From NCBI GenBank assembly GCA_020310875.1, contig CM035413.1, forward strand, positions 165,621,806 through 165,685,805: a stretch of DNA of 64,000 nucleotides. Reading direction: 5' to 3'. The stretch's first letter is position 1. Every line of letters begins with the position of its first letter. The translations under genes were made by a program, and so were the position numbers. The notes beneath the pieces were generated by a model. It was not told where the DNA came from. It searched no databases and saw only the letters and a program-made list of their open reading frames with translations. The DNA is from Ceratopteris richardii. Lineage: Eukaryota; Streptophyta; Polypodiopsida; Polypodiales; Pteridaceae. Below are positions 22,031-31,900 of the stretch, in pieces.

Positions 22031-22480
22031 GAACCTTAGATCAGGTAGACACCTAATTCAAGATAGACAAAGCATCAGATCCCCTAAAGCTAGTGTCAAT
22101 CACACAACTAGGTCCTAGACTCGACAGCTTAGTGACTATCCCTATATACTCAGTTTGAGACTAGTGATTCAAAAATGTCCTTCAGCATGGAATGGCCATT
22201 ATGTAGTTCGGGCATAGCCTATTTGGAGACACAAGAAGGTCCCTATAAGATGCAATTGGAGTACATCTATGAAGATGGGCACTCACATCTATGAAGATGG
22301 GCTTGGATGATCAATTGTCCAATATAAAACCCGGATAAACCCTTTGGACTTGAACAAGTAGTGGTCAAGTTTGAAGAGGGCTCATACATTGATAAGCAAG
22401 GAACCATGTATATGGTTACCAACTTACAAGAAAGGACTCAAGAGTTTGGGAATGTTATTCTAGAGAATGAGATAGGAGTT
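22030..22480 (+). pseudogene. G2 gag N-terminal fragment
   Basis: It matches the gag start of G3 (23982-24400) block by block: MNLRSG-like NLRSGRHLIQDRQSI, ATLG/YEDG region, then VVKFEEGSYIDKQGTMYMV, against VVKFERDAYIDKEGTMYIL in G3. A third relic of the same block is at 43043 (KYCINYYEDREGTMYIL). No pol follows; a gypsy piece on the other strand begins at about 22500. Fossil. Confidence 0.6.
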
Positions 22481-22499
22481 GTTCACTCAATACAATGCT

Positions 22500-23450
22500 T
22501 TTGTTCTAACTCAATAAAACACTCTGAGATGTGTCTTTCCTTTCCTGACTACTACTTCAAAGTCATACTCCATGAGTAATAGAAACCAACGTATTAATCG
22601 TCCCGTGTTACATGGCTTATTGACTAAATACAATAATGCTTGATGATCTGTAAAGAATTTGAACTTGTTTACCAACAAATAATGCTTGAATTTCTTTACT
22701 GCGTAAACCATTCCTAATCCTTCTCATTCCGTAGTGGTGTAATTTCTTTCTACTGCATTCAACTGTCTGCTCGCATAAGCTATGGGGAGATCTATATTTC
22801 CTTCATTCGTGGGTTATGCTAACACACATCCTATGGCATAGTTGGATGCATCCACATGTACATGGAAAGGCTTACTCCAATCCGGGGTTGTCAATATAGG
22901 TGCTGAGCACAAACGCCATTTGAGTTCATTGAATGAATTCTCACACTCATCTGTCCATTCAAAATTGGTCAAAAGAGAGTACAGAGGCTCGGCTATGATT
23001 GCATACATGTGTATGAATCGTCTATAATGACCGCAATGACCCATAAATGCATGTACTTCTTTTACGTTATTTGGTCTAGGTAGATCTGCAATTACTTTCA
23101 CTTTTTCTTCATCTGTCGAGATTCCATTCTTTGACACAATGTGTCCTAAAATTTTGCCTTGTCTGACCATGAAAACACACTTTTCTGGGTTCAAAAAAAC
23201 CTGATATTCTTGACATTTGTCAAATACTTGTCTTAATTCTCGGATATGAGTCTGTCTAATATTCGAATCTGCACATATGTCATCAACATAAACTTCCAAA
23301 TTCTTGCGTAAGATTTCCTTAAAAACATGACACATGAGTCGCTGGAAAGTAGCAGGTGCATTTGTTAAGCCAAAAGGCATCACACGAAATGCAAAAATGC
23401 CCCATTCTATGGCAAAAGCCCTCTTATGTTGATCTTCTGGAGCAATGGCT
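22500..23450 (-). pseudogene. Ty3/gypsy RT-RNase H fragment
   Basis: The - strand carries RT from MPFGLTNAPATFQRLMCHVF (23383 leftward) through VYVDDICADS (catalytic VDD) and GKILGHIVSKNGISTDEEKV. The connection domain follows (AFMGHCGHYRRFIHMYAIIA), then RNase H (FHVHVDASNYAIGCVLA, FFTDHQALLYLVNKP). The blocks resemble those of G4, an OTA-type (Athila/Tat-like) pol. No LTR, gag or integrase accompanies it. Fossil, few breaks. Confidence 0.88.
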
Positions 23451-23540
23451 ACTTGTTAAGGGACTTTAAAATTGTATATACTCAAGTGCTTGATCATCCA
23501 TTTGAAATTGGTCTAATATTGAATTTTCCAGGTCTAGCAA

Positions 23541-23570
23541 GGGCAATCAAGGGCAATCAAGGGCAACCAA
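23541..23570 (+). repeat. 10-bp tandem repeat in G3 leader
   Basis: GGGCAATCAA twice, then GGGCAACCAA: three head-to-tail decamers. A small slippage array in untranslated leader. Confidence 0.8.
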
Positions 23571-23981
23571 AGCAAGGCAGTGAAGAACGCAACGCTTGGG
23601 AAGCGAGGCTTCTTGGGAATCAGAGCAACCAAAGCAGCTGACTTGAGGCTGGAAGATTACTCAACCCCCTCAGTCAATTATTAGCTTAGGCTAAAACGTT
23701 AGCATTGTGGATTAAAGATGATAGGAACGCCTCAAGTTTAAGAGATTTAATCTATCAAGTCTAAGACTAAAGATAAAGGTGTGTGATACGAAAACCCTAA
23801 GGTAAAGAACTTAAGTTTGATGAAACGAGAACTCAAAATTACCACGGAAAGTCGAATCCCTGACGCATACATTGAGACAAGAATTTAAAGGAATTTAAAA
23901 AGAATCTAGAAAGTAAGAACAAAGAATCATTGACGATCAGAGCATGTACTGAGTGTGCAAGGAAGAAGATTCATGAACCTT

Positions 23982-25806
23982 AGATCGGGTAAACATATAG
24001 GTAAGTCAGACCGACAAAGCCTTAGATCATCAGAAGCAAGTATAAGAACCACTGCACGATCGTGGGCTCAACAATTGAACACTAGTTATCCCTACGAGAG
24101 CTCAGATACGAGTGAATCAGAAATGGCTTTTAGCACGGAAAGACCAGAAGGAGGGTCAAATGTAGCATATTTAGAAAAACCAGGACCCTATAGGACTCAA
24201 TTAGAATTTCTCCGAACCAACCGCTTAGGTGCTCGCATCTATGAGGATGGTTTGCGAAGACAAGTGGTGCAAATGCACAACCCTGATCAACCCATTGGAT
24301 ATGGAACGTCCAGTGGTGAAATTCGAGAGAGACGCATACATAGACAAGGAAGGAACGATGTACATCTTAAGTACGCAGCCAAATAACACCAATGAGTTTG
24401 GTGTAATTCAGTTAGAAACGGAAGCGAGAACCCAAGGAAAAGAACCATTGGAAGAACCTAGAACACCTAGAGGGAAATCCGTACTGACACGAGTATTAGT
24501 TCCAGATTGGACCCCTCAGGATAACAGAAGCATAGAATTGTTCGTGAATAAAGAGACAGACGAAGCATTTTGGAGATAGAGAACGGAACAACCGAGCAAG
24601 GTAGGCTCCATCATAATCTACGAATTCAAGGAACCGTATACACCTGGAAAGGTTGTATACCTGGATGGAACTTCAGAAAGAGTCTTTGTGGTACCAGACC
24701 ACACAAGAAATACCTACACATGGAGAGGTGAATTGGTATTCCCTCCATCACGAGCGAACGTAAACGCGAGTCATCAAGGGGCAGGAACATCCTCAGCCCA
24801 TGGCACTCAAAGAGAGAAAAACAAAGAAAGACCGGAAGTAAGTTTCAATCATCCCATAGGAAGAGATAGAACCACCATAAACACAGACAGAGTGGATAGA
24901 CAAGGAGAACCTAGAATACCAGGTGGTAGATATGATTTTCCTCTACCCAGACCACGTGAACACGCAAGAATACTAAGACCCACTCAGTTAGTAAAATCCA
25001 TGAAAAACTACTTTGATGGGACAGGAGATCCCTACGATCATGTTGCGGAATTCAAGCAAGTAGTAAGAGCAGAGCAAGTCGAAGACATGTTCACACAATA
25101 TAATGCATTTGGACTAACGTTAAAGAATACAGCTTTAACTTGGTTCCAACCATTGTAGCAAAGGCAATTTAGAGACATCCATCACTTTTTAGAGTCATTC
25201 ATCACTGAATTCTCTAAAAGTGGGATCAGACATGACACGTCTTCGTTGATTCATAGCTTTAAACAGACCCCTCAAGAAACGGTTAGACTTGCAGGACATA
25301 GATTTAGACAATATGTGGAGAGATGTCCAATGCAACAGCTACCCTCACAGGCCAAACAAGTATCATTGTTTTTAGATGGCCTGTTGAGCTCTAACTTACG
25401 CTCCTATGTGTACTTGAAAGAACCTAGAACGCTAGAGCAATGTGTAAGAATTTGTATAGACATTGAGGATAAGTTAGGAGACGATTTGGAACTCTTGAAG
25501 GTCTATAAGGACTCAGATTGTTCTTCTCTAGCATCCACAAAATTGTCTAGCTCAGTAGAGGACCTAGCAGAAAAAGTGGCCCAAAAACTAGGAGTTTCTA
25601 GTAAACAGATGCCCAAGGTAACAACAAACAAGCGTTGTTACACCTATGGTGGTGATCATATGGCAAATGTGTATCCTAATGCAACACAACCGCAAGCCAA
25701 CCCCAATGGCCAATACTGTACAATTGAGAGAAGATACACAAATCATACGGCTCAGGACTGCCCATACAACAAACAAGCAGTTAGACAGAACTACCCACAA
25801 GCATAG
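23982..25806 (+). pseudogene. G3 gag, N-terminal and capsid part
   Basis: It starts MNLRSGKHIGKSDRQSLRSS. VVKFERDAYIDKEGTMYIL lies in the second readable block. The capsid-type gag domain lies at about 24960-25500 (SMKNYFDGTGDPYDHVAEFK, NTALTWFQPL, LIHSFKQTPQETVRLAGHRF, FLDGLLSSNLRSYVYL). Decayed knuckle-like blocks follow near 25630-25760 (CYTYGGDHMANVYPN). Gags with this long N-terminal extension are typical of large plant gypsy elements. Fossil, several breaks. Confidence 0.78.
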
Positions 25807-25938
25807 CAGCAGCCATGTAGGTATCAAGGCCAATACAATGCTCAGCCTTATTACTATAGGCCTCCTCAGAACTACCTGTATTAGGCTCAACAGAGACCTC
25901 AACCTATCTTAGCTCAGCAGCGACCCCCGCCAGCTAAT

Positions 25939-27310
25939 GTGATCTCAGTTAAATATGTTGCTGAAGAAGAGAACCTCAATAGGGCTTTAGTGCCTTCATC
26001 ACCCCTGATCACCGAAAGTGACCCGAAATCTAACAGTTTTGACTCTACTCATGTAGATAGTCCACCCGCATATTACACAGAGTCACCAGAACACGTGGAA
26101 ACATATCATTATGATAGTCCACCAGTGGAACTTAGTTGGGAGCCCGACTACGCTAATGTGATGTACACAAACCCAAATCCACCCCAAGGATTTTGTGCCG
26201 AATGTGGTAAAGAGCATGTCATAAAAGATTGTCCTAAGAACCCAGTTAACGCTTCAAATGTGACACCAATCAACGTGATAGGTATTGTAAACAACGCAGA
26301 TGGATCCAACCCTACATACGTGCCTATCCAAGCTATAACCAGAGCCCAGGCGCTCTTACAAAATCAGCAACACAATCAGGAGAAAACAGTCGGAACCAGT
26401 GAAGTTGCAGAATCTAGCAGTAAAAAAACAAAATCTTGGAAAGATTCCAGAGAAAGGATTAAAAGAAAGTGGAGTAAGAGGATAACTGAGTTGGAAGGAA
26501 GTCTCAAGGAATCTAGAGCTAAAATCCTAGAGTTGACTTCACAAGAATTGAATCAAGAGAACCTAGGTCAAAAATCAGGATCAGTTCTAGCAGAACCCAT
26601 ACCTGAAAACCTAGACATGATGTTTCGTGCATATCAAGCCAGAATAAAAGAAGGACCTCAAATAGCTGAAATTAGTAAGAACTACCCTCGAGCAGACTTA
26701 GAAATTGAGAGAACTAAACTTTGCATGAAGATGGTAGAGTTAGCACAAGCAATGTTTGAAGCCTCTAGATATCTAAATTGGAATAACATGGCAAGACCCA
26801 GCTTATGCACCTGTAGTATTTCCAGATGACGAGTTCGAGCCTCATGGTTGGGCAAAAATCCTAGCAACCATGGATGTAGCCATCAATGAAGAACAATGGA
26901 CACCCCACTGTGACGAGGATGGCTATGACATTTCTGTCTTCAGGATAGAGCCGATCATGTGTGATTCAGTTATAGAAGAATGTGAACCTAACACTTATGC
27001 ATTTGAGGATGCGAGCGATTTCAATTTAGAGTCAATTATTATGGATCCGCCCTTTGCTTTCAATTTAGAGTCAATTATTATGGATCCGCCCTTTGCATCA
27101 AAGGAAGAATATTGTTATGAAGTAGAAACTTACCCTCCGAGACACGAAGAACTTATGAATGAGGTGAGGTTAGCCTCACAAGTGACCACCAAGAGTGAAG
27201 GAAAGAAAAGAAAGAAGAAAGAAACCATGTCAGAAATAGAAGCATCTTTATTTGAAGTACCCGAGAACTTCAAGAAATATGAAATAGAAGATAGACGAAT
27301 CATGGTATGA
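25939..27310 (+). pseudogene. G3 gag C-terminal/spacer region
   Basis: Contains a clear CCHC-like knuckle, CAECGKEHVIKDCP (about 26192-26236), then a basic coiled coil (SRERIKRKWSKRITELEGSL ... ILELTSQEL, about 26445-26545). An acidic part follows (26870-27310) holding an exact 39-bp in-frame duplication. A protease would be expected hereabouts, but no active site is readable. Fossil. Confidence 0.65.
27019..27096 (+). repeat. Exact 39-bp tandem duplication
   Basis: Two identical 39-bp copies, 27019-27057 and 27058-27096, each coding FNLESIIMDPPFA. The length is a multiple of three and the copies show no difference, so the duplication is recent relative to the element's age. Confidence 0.95.
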
Positions 27311-27850
27311 ATGCCTAGCAGAAAAGCTAATGATGGAGAAGTATATGATAATCGAGAGAAAACCAAGAAAATCATAGTAGCCATAGAAGGAGAAGAGGAA
27401 AATTGTACATACATAGGGCATGATTTGACGAATGAAGAAGAAGAAGAATTAGTCGCCCTATTGCGCGAATATAGAGATGTGTTCGCTTGGAGTTACAAAG
27501 ATTTGAAAGGAGTAGATCCCGACATATGTTCTCATAGACTCCGTATGACTCCAGATGCAAAACCCACGAAACAGAAGCCGTACACGTACAATGATAACTA
27601 CACTGCGAAGATTAAGGAAGAAATAGACCGCCTGATAGAAGCAGGATTCATTTACGAAATTGAGCATATCGAATGGGTATCCCCCATTGTGGTTGTGCCC
27701 AAGAAGAATGGAAAATTGCGTGTGTGTATTAACCTTAAAAAAGTTAATGCCGCCACAATTAGAGGTAGTTATCCTCTTCCTATCACGGAACACCTATTGG
27801 AAAGAGTTGCGGGCAAGGAAGTTTACAGCATTGGCAAAATTTTCTTCCAA
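27311..27850 (+). pseudogene. G3 reverse transcriptase N-terminal part
   Basis: Reads EEELVALLREYRDVFAWSYK, then the pre-RT HRLRMTPDAKPTKQK, then RT blocks LIEAGFIYEIEHIEWVSPIV, VVPKKNGKLRVCINLKKVNA and YPLPITEHLLERVAGKEVYS. The order and the FAWSY motif fit OTA-type plant gypsy pol. The active-site half is absent. Fossil. Confidence 0.85.
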
Positions 27851-27865
27851 AGCCCCCTTTCTTTC

Positions 27866-28913
27866 TGTTGAGCCCATAAAACTCATGTTGGTCAAAGTCA
27901 ACTGCAGTCAAAGTCAACTGGTCAAAGTCAACTGGTCAAAGTCAACTGGTCAAAGTCAACAAAGGTCAAGGTCAAAGTCAACAGGTGCAAAGTCAAAGTG
28001 CGTAAGTGCAGGTGTCAAAGTGCACAGGTAGTGCACAATGAATTGTCCACAAAGGGTAAATTGGAGAAAATGGGTTGCAGGTTGCAGAGGTATTTTCTCT
28101 AATTTCCCTAAGGTTCAAAGTGTGTTTTAAAGTGTTTTGGAAGGTTCAGGTGAACCCCCTCTTATGTGCAAAAGTGAAGACTTAAAAGGAAACATGAAGG
28201 TATGTGAAGCGGCAAAGTGTACGCACAGGTGAAAGTATGGCCCCCCATTAAAATTTTTTGGTTTTAGACTAAAGTCACTACAGGACAAAACAGTGAGTCG
28301 TTGGCTGGCACTTGGGAGGACAATCTTGGGACATCAAAGTGAGCACCAAGATACCATGGCAGTTAGGAGCGTACGTGATCGACACACTCACATGAAGGCA
28401 AGGGCCATTCTTGGACCAAGGGTTAGAGTAAGCAAGAGAGCATAGTCTAAGGAAGCAAGAGAGAGAAGTGCAAGAGTCACCAGTGCGATGACGCAGAGAA
28501 GTGGAAGTGAAGAAGTGCATAGGGAGTGCCTAAGGGATTGTGCAGAGAGTGCTAAGCTAGTTCCCCCAAGTATCTCAAGGTCCCATTGCAGTGGGTGCGT
28601 GCCGACAGAAGGTATTCACTCCTCCCCCTTTGTGGAAGCTTGGTGCAAGGTGTGCACAAGGATAAGCTTGAAGCAGGTGGAGGTCTGGTGCAGAGGAGCC
28701 GGCAGCAAGAAGACTTTGGGATATTTGGTATTTTGTGATTGGGCACTCTGTGGGATTGTGCACAGAGGTATTGGCTTGTCTTGTACTTCAAACCTTGTAA
28801 TTGTCTTACTGTAATCAATCGGCAGAAGCTTCCAGGTGTATTTTCTCTTCTTATTTCTTCCCCTTTTCTCCTACAAACCCTCAAACTCCTTCTTGTCTAA
28901 GAATCCACCAACA
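27866..28913 (+). repeat. 5' LTR of G4
   Basis: 1,048 bp, TGTTGAGCCCATAAA to AATCCACCAACA. Its first 120 bp hold an array of TGGTCAAAGTCAAC units. The extra 28 bp relative to the 3' LTR is exactly two such units. Confidence 0.96.
27888..27983 (+). promoter_or_regulatory. W-box-like tandem array in G4 U3
   Basis: Repeats of a 14-bp unit TGGTCAAAGTCAAC, with variants GCAGTCAAAGTCAAC and AAGGTCAAGGTCAAAG. Each GTCAA is TTGAC on the other strand, and many are TTGACC or TTGACT, the W-box core bound by WRKY factors. Dense W boxes upstream in an LTR would fit stress- or defence-responsive transcription. The motif is seen directly; its use is inferred. Confidence 0.6.
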
Positions 28914-28940
28914 AAATTTGGCACGCACGATGGGACTTCC
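28914..28940 (+). other. Primer-site region of G4
   Basis: AAATTTGGCACGCACGATGG directly follows the LTR end. It has the TTTGGCRC start shared by plant gypsy primer sites, but the tRNA cannot be named with certainty. Confidence 0.6.
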
Positions 28941-28991
28941 AAGGAGATTTGATCTTAGGAGAAACCAAGTGTCAAGCATAAAAGATATCAA

Positions 28992-31900
28992 GTGTCTACA
29001 GAACCACAGTGCTACTTCATCAAACAAAAGGTAAATATATTCTTATCAAGTGTCTTACCTTCAGTGGGCTATGAGTTGCTCATGACCACAACCCGGTCCC
29101 AAGTATTGAGGGTCACCTGCAAGCAGACAAGGAGGAAGGTTGTTAGAAGGTCCCCCAGTCCTCTATCTTCCACATCATCAGTCAAGGGCATGGCGGGTCA
29201 GGTAGACTTGGAAACTTTACTCTCTAGATTGAATATAAAGTTTCCTTCTTTCAAAGGCCTAGCTCAGGAGGATCCAGATGAACACATTAGAAGGTTTTTA
29301 GCACTATGTAAGACTAGAGGCCTAATGGGTAGGGAGGATGCTTTTTTGATTCTCTTCCCTGCCACATTAGAGGGATTAGCTGATAAGTGGTTCAGCCAGT
29401 TTGCTGAAAACCATTTTACCACTTGGGATGTGATGAAAGATGCTTTTAAAAATCAGTTCCAGCATGGAAACACTACGGAGATTATCATAGAAGAGCTAGA
29501 AAATTTAAGATTAGGTCCAGGAGAAAAGTTCCCAGAGTTTGTGACTCGGGCCAAAGCACTAATGGCTAAATTGCCAGACCCACCCCACGATTTTTTTGTC
29601 AAGAAATGGTTGGCTAAGCCCCTACCAGTGGCCACCCAATGCAAAATAAAGGAGTTAGTGCTACCTACAGCCTCCATAGAGGAGTTCATCAGCACAGCCA
29701 CACGCTTGGAACAGATAAGGTACCAGTATGGAGCCACCTCTTCCCAACCAACATATGGTACAGAAATGGAGGATCCAGTGATACAGCTAAGGAAAGAGTT
29801 GGAGGGCTTAAAGAGAAATAAGCCCTACAAAGAGGAAGAGAATGTTGTTGCTCAGTTGAGAAGAGAGATTGAAGCACTAAAGCTCCAAAAGGAGGAGGAG
29901 GCCCAGGCAGAGGAATTGGCTCAGCTGCGACAGGAGTTGCAGGAGCTCAAAGGAGGTGGCATCAAGAGTGGACTTTGGTGTTCCATGTGGAGCAAGCAAG
30001 GTCACATAGTAAGTGAATGTCCTCTGTTAAATGTGACTTGTCAATTATGCAGGAAGGTTGGCCATGAGGCCCATGAATGCCAATCAAGAGGAATGCCTGC
30101 AACGACATACTGGACACAAGGAGGACCTCCAACACCAGCAAATGTGATGGCTGCTGCACCAAATCAAGGTAACAACTATAATCCTAGACAGAGGAATAAC
30201 TTTGAAAATGGGCCTAGGAGGCCAATCATTTGTTTCAGATGTGGAGAATGTGGGCATTATCAAAGTAGGTGCACCCTACCAGAAAATGCCCCTCCCTGCA
30301 GGAACTGCCCTGATGCAAGAGACCATTATACAAATTGTTGTCCTAAGAATCAAGCCTCTTCCTCCGGACCCCACATTCAAATGATTTCTGTGCACAAGGA
30401 AGAAGTGTGTGATCCAATCAACGAACCATCTCCATCTACCAGGGTGGTGCAATTAGAAGAAATAACATCTTTGACTGTGCAGACAAGAAGCAAGGGGAAG
30501 GCTAAAGTTGACATAGGACAAGAATCAAAGATTAAGGAAGGGAATCAAAATAGAGAAACATCTGAAGATAAAGTCACCACAGGTGCAGATACAAGTCAAA
30601 AAGGAGATCAAATATGCACCAGTGATGCCATTGGGCATGCCTTCAACAGGGCTCATGAGGATCTTGATAAGTCAACTGGAGTCCAAGCTCTCAAGGAATC
30701 AGAGGCTTCAAAACTACTCAAGTCCATGAAGAAGGAGGTTAGTATTTTTGAATTGATAAAGATGGATGGGAAATTCAGATCAGAGTTATTGCAGATAATT
30801 GATGAGGCTTCTACCACAAGTTTGGTGGCAAAGGCCACTGTTTTACATAAGGGAAAACTTGTAGGGGAAGCACCCCTTACAGATTATAACAGTCCTCGGC
30901 TGATAGTATCTATCAAAGGTCATGAATTTCAAGGAGTTATTGTGGATGGCGGTTCCGGCATTAACTTGATGCCTGAACACACAATGAAAAAGATTGGACT
31001 CCATCCTTCAAGGCCTGCAAATTTCACTGTTACTTTGGCAGATCAGAGCAAAGTAAGGCCCTTGGGAGTGATCCCAAAAGTTCCACTTGAAGTACAAGGT
31101 AATCTATTCATTCTGGATTTTGTGGTTTTAAGATTGCCCCAGGTTGAAGGAGGATTTCCTCTCTTAATTGGACGACCATGGCTGAGGCATGCAAGTGTCA
31201 TTCATGATTGGGGCAAGGACACTATGTGGGTACAAAAGAAAGGGCAAGAGCTGACACAGATTCATTTAGAAGAGGGCCCAGATAATCAAGGAAACACTAG
31301 CATGATGCAAACAGTTGGCATTTGCATGGAAACAGAATCGGAGGATCAACCCCAAATAGATTTCGAGGAAGAAGAGGATATTCTAAATTGGCTCCAAGCA
31401 GGCAACTCTTCCTCTTGTTTTGGAATTTTTCTTAATAATTCTTGCACGACTGAAGGTTATGATGAAGATAAGGGAAAAGTCCAGGTTGATGGATTGGGAG
31501 AGCCCATCACAGACCACAGAAGGGGCAGGAAGACACCCTTCAAATACAACTTGGAGGAGGATATGACAACCACAGATAAAGAAGTTTCTAAAGCTAAAAG
31601 CAAGGTAAAAAGTTCTAGTGAAGAATGTTCTTTCCCAATTCAAGAAATCCCTGCAGGATGGATGCAGGACAAGGAGGAACACATTGAAGTCCAAAATACA
31701 CCTGCTTATGAAGCAATGCACGAAAAGCTAGTAGAAGAAGACAAGGAAGCAGATGCACACGAAGATAATATGGTAGCGAGAAATCCTGTCCAAGAAATAC
31801 AATTAGGCACTCAAGACAATAATCAGCCAGTTTTAATGGCCACTTGGTTGTGGAGCCACCTAGGGATCCTTGAAAAGGTAAAATCATTCTTGACCCAGTA

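Larger units (their letters stand above)
434..22480 (+). mobile_element. Ty3/gypsy element G2, interrupted by G1
   Basis: This old gypsy element is recognised from its parts: a 5' LTR at 434-1068, a primer site just after it, a leader with a decayed tandem array (about 1218-1365), and a gag start about 20 kb downstream at 22030-22480. The gap is filled by gypsy G1. G5 (LTR at 38345-38993, opposite strand) and G3 (23530 onward) are relatives: the LTRs share the TATA region and the CTCCATTTTG block, and the leaders share the AACCCCCTCAGTC-type block. No pol region or 3' LTR can be assigned to it. Broken, many breaks; the oldest layer of the left-hand nest. Confidence 0.65.
23530..27850 (+). mobile_element. 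Ty3/gypsy element G3 (leader, gag, start of RT)
   Basis: A plus-strand gypsy element related to G2. It has a leader portion (about 23530-23980, sharing the GGCTGGAAGATTACTCAACC block with G2), a long gag region (23982-27310) and the first part of pol (27311 to about 27850). No LTR and no RT active site, RNase H or integrase is present. It stops where G5 leader sequence begins, and G4 later inserted just beyond. Broken, several breaks. Confidence 0.8.

Noticed and set aside
28278-28884. Minus-strand frames of 80-110 codons in the G4 LTR, repeated at 36437-37043
   Set aside because: Present in both LTRs only because the LTRs are copies; no domain and no start context. Treated as shadow frames.
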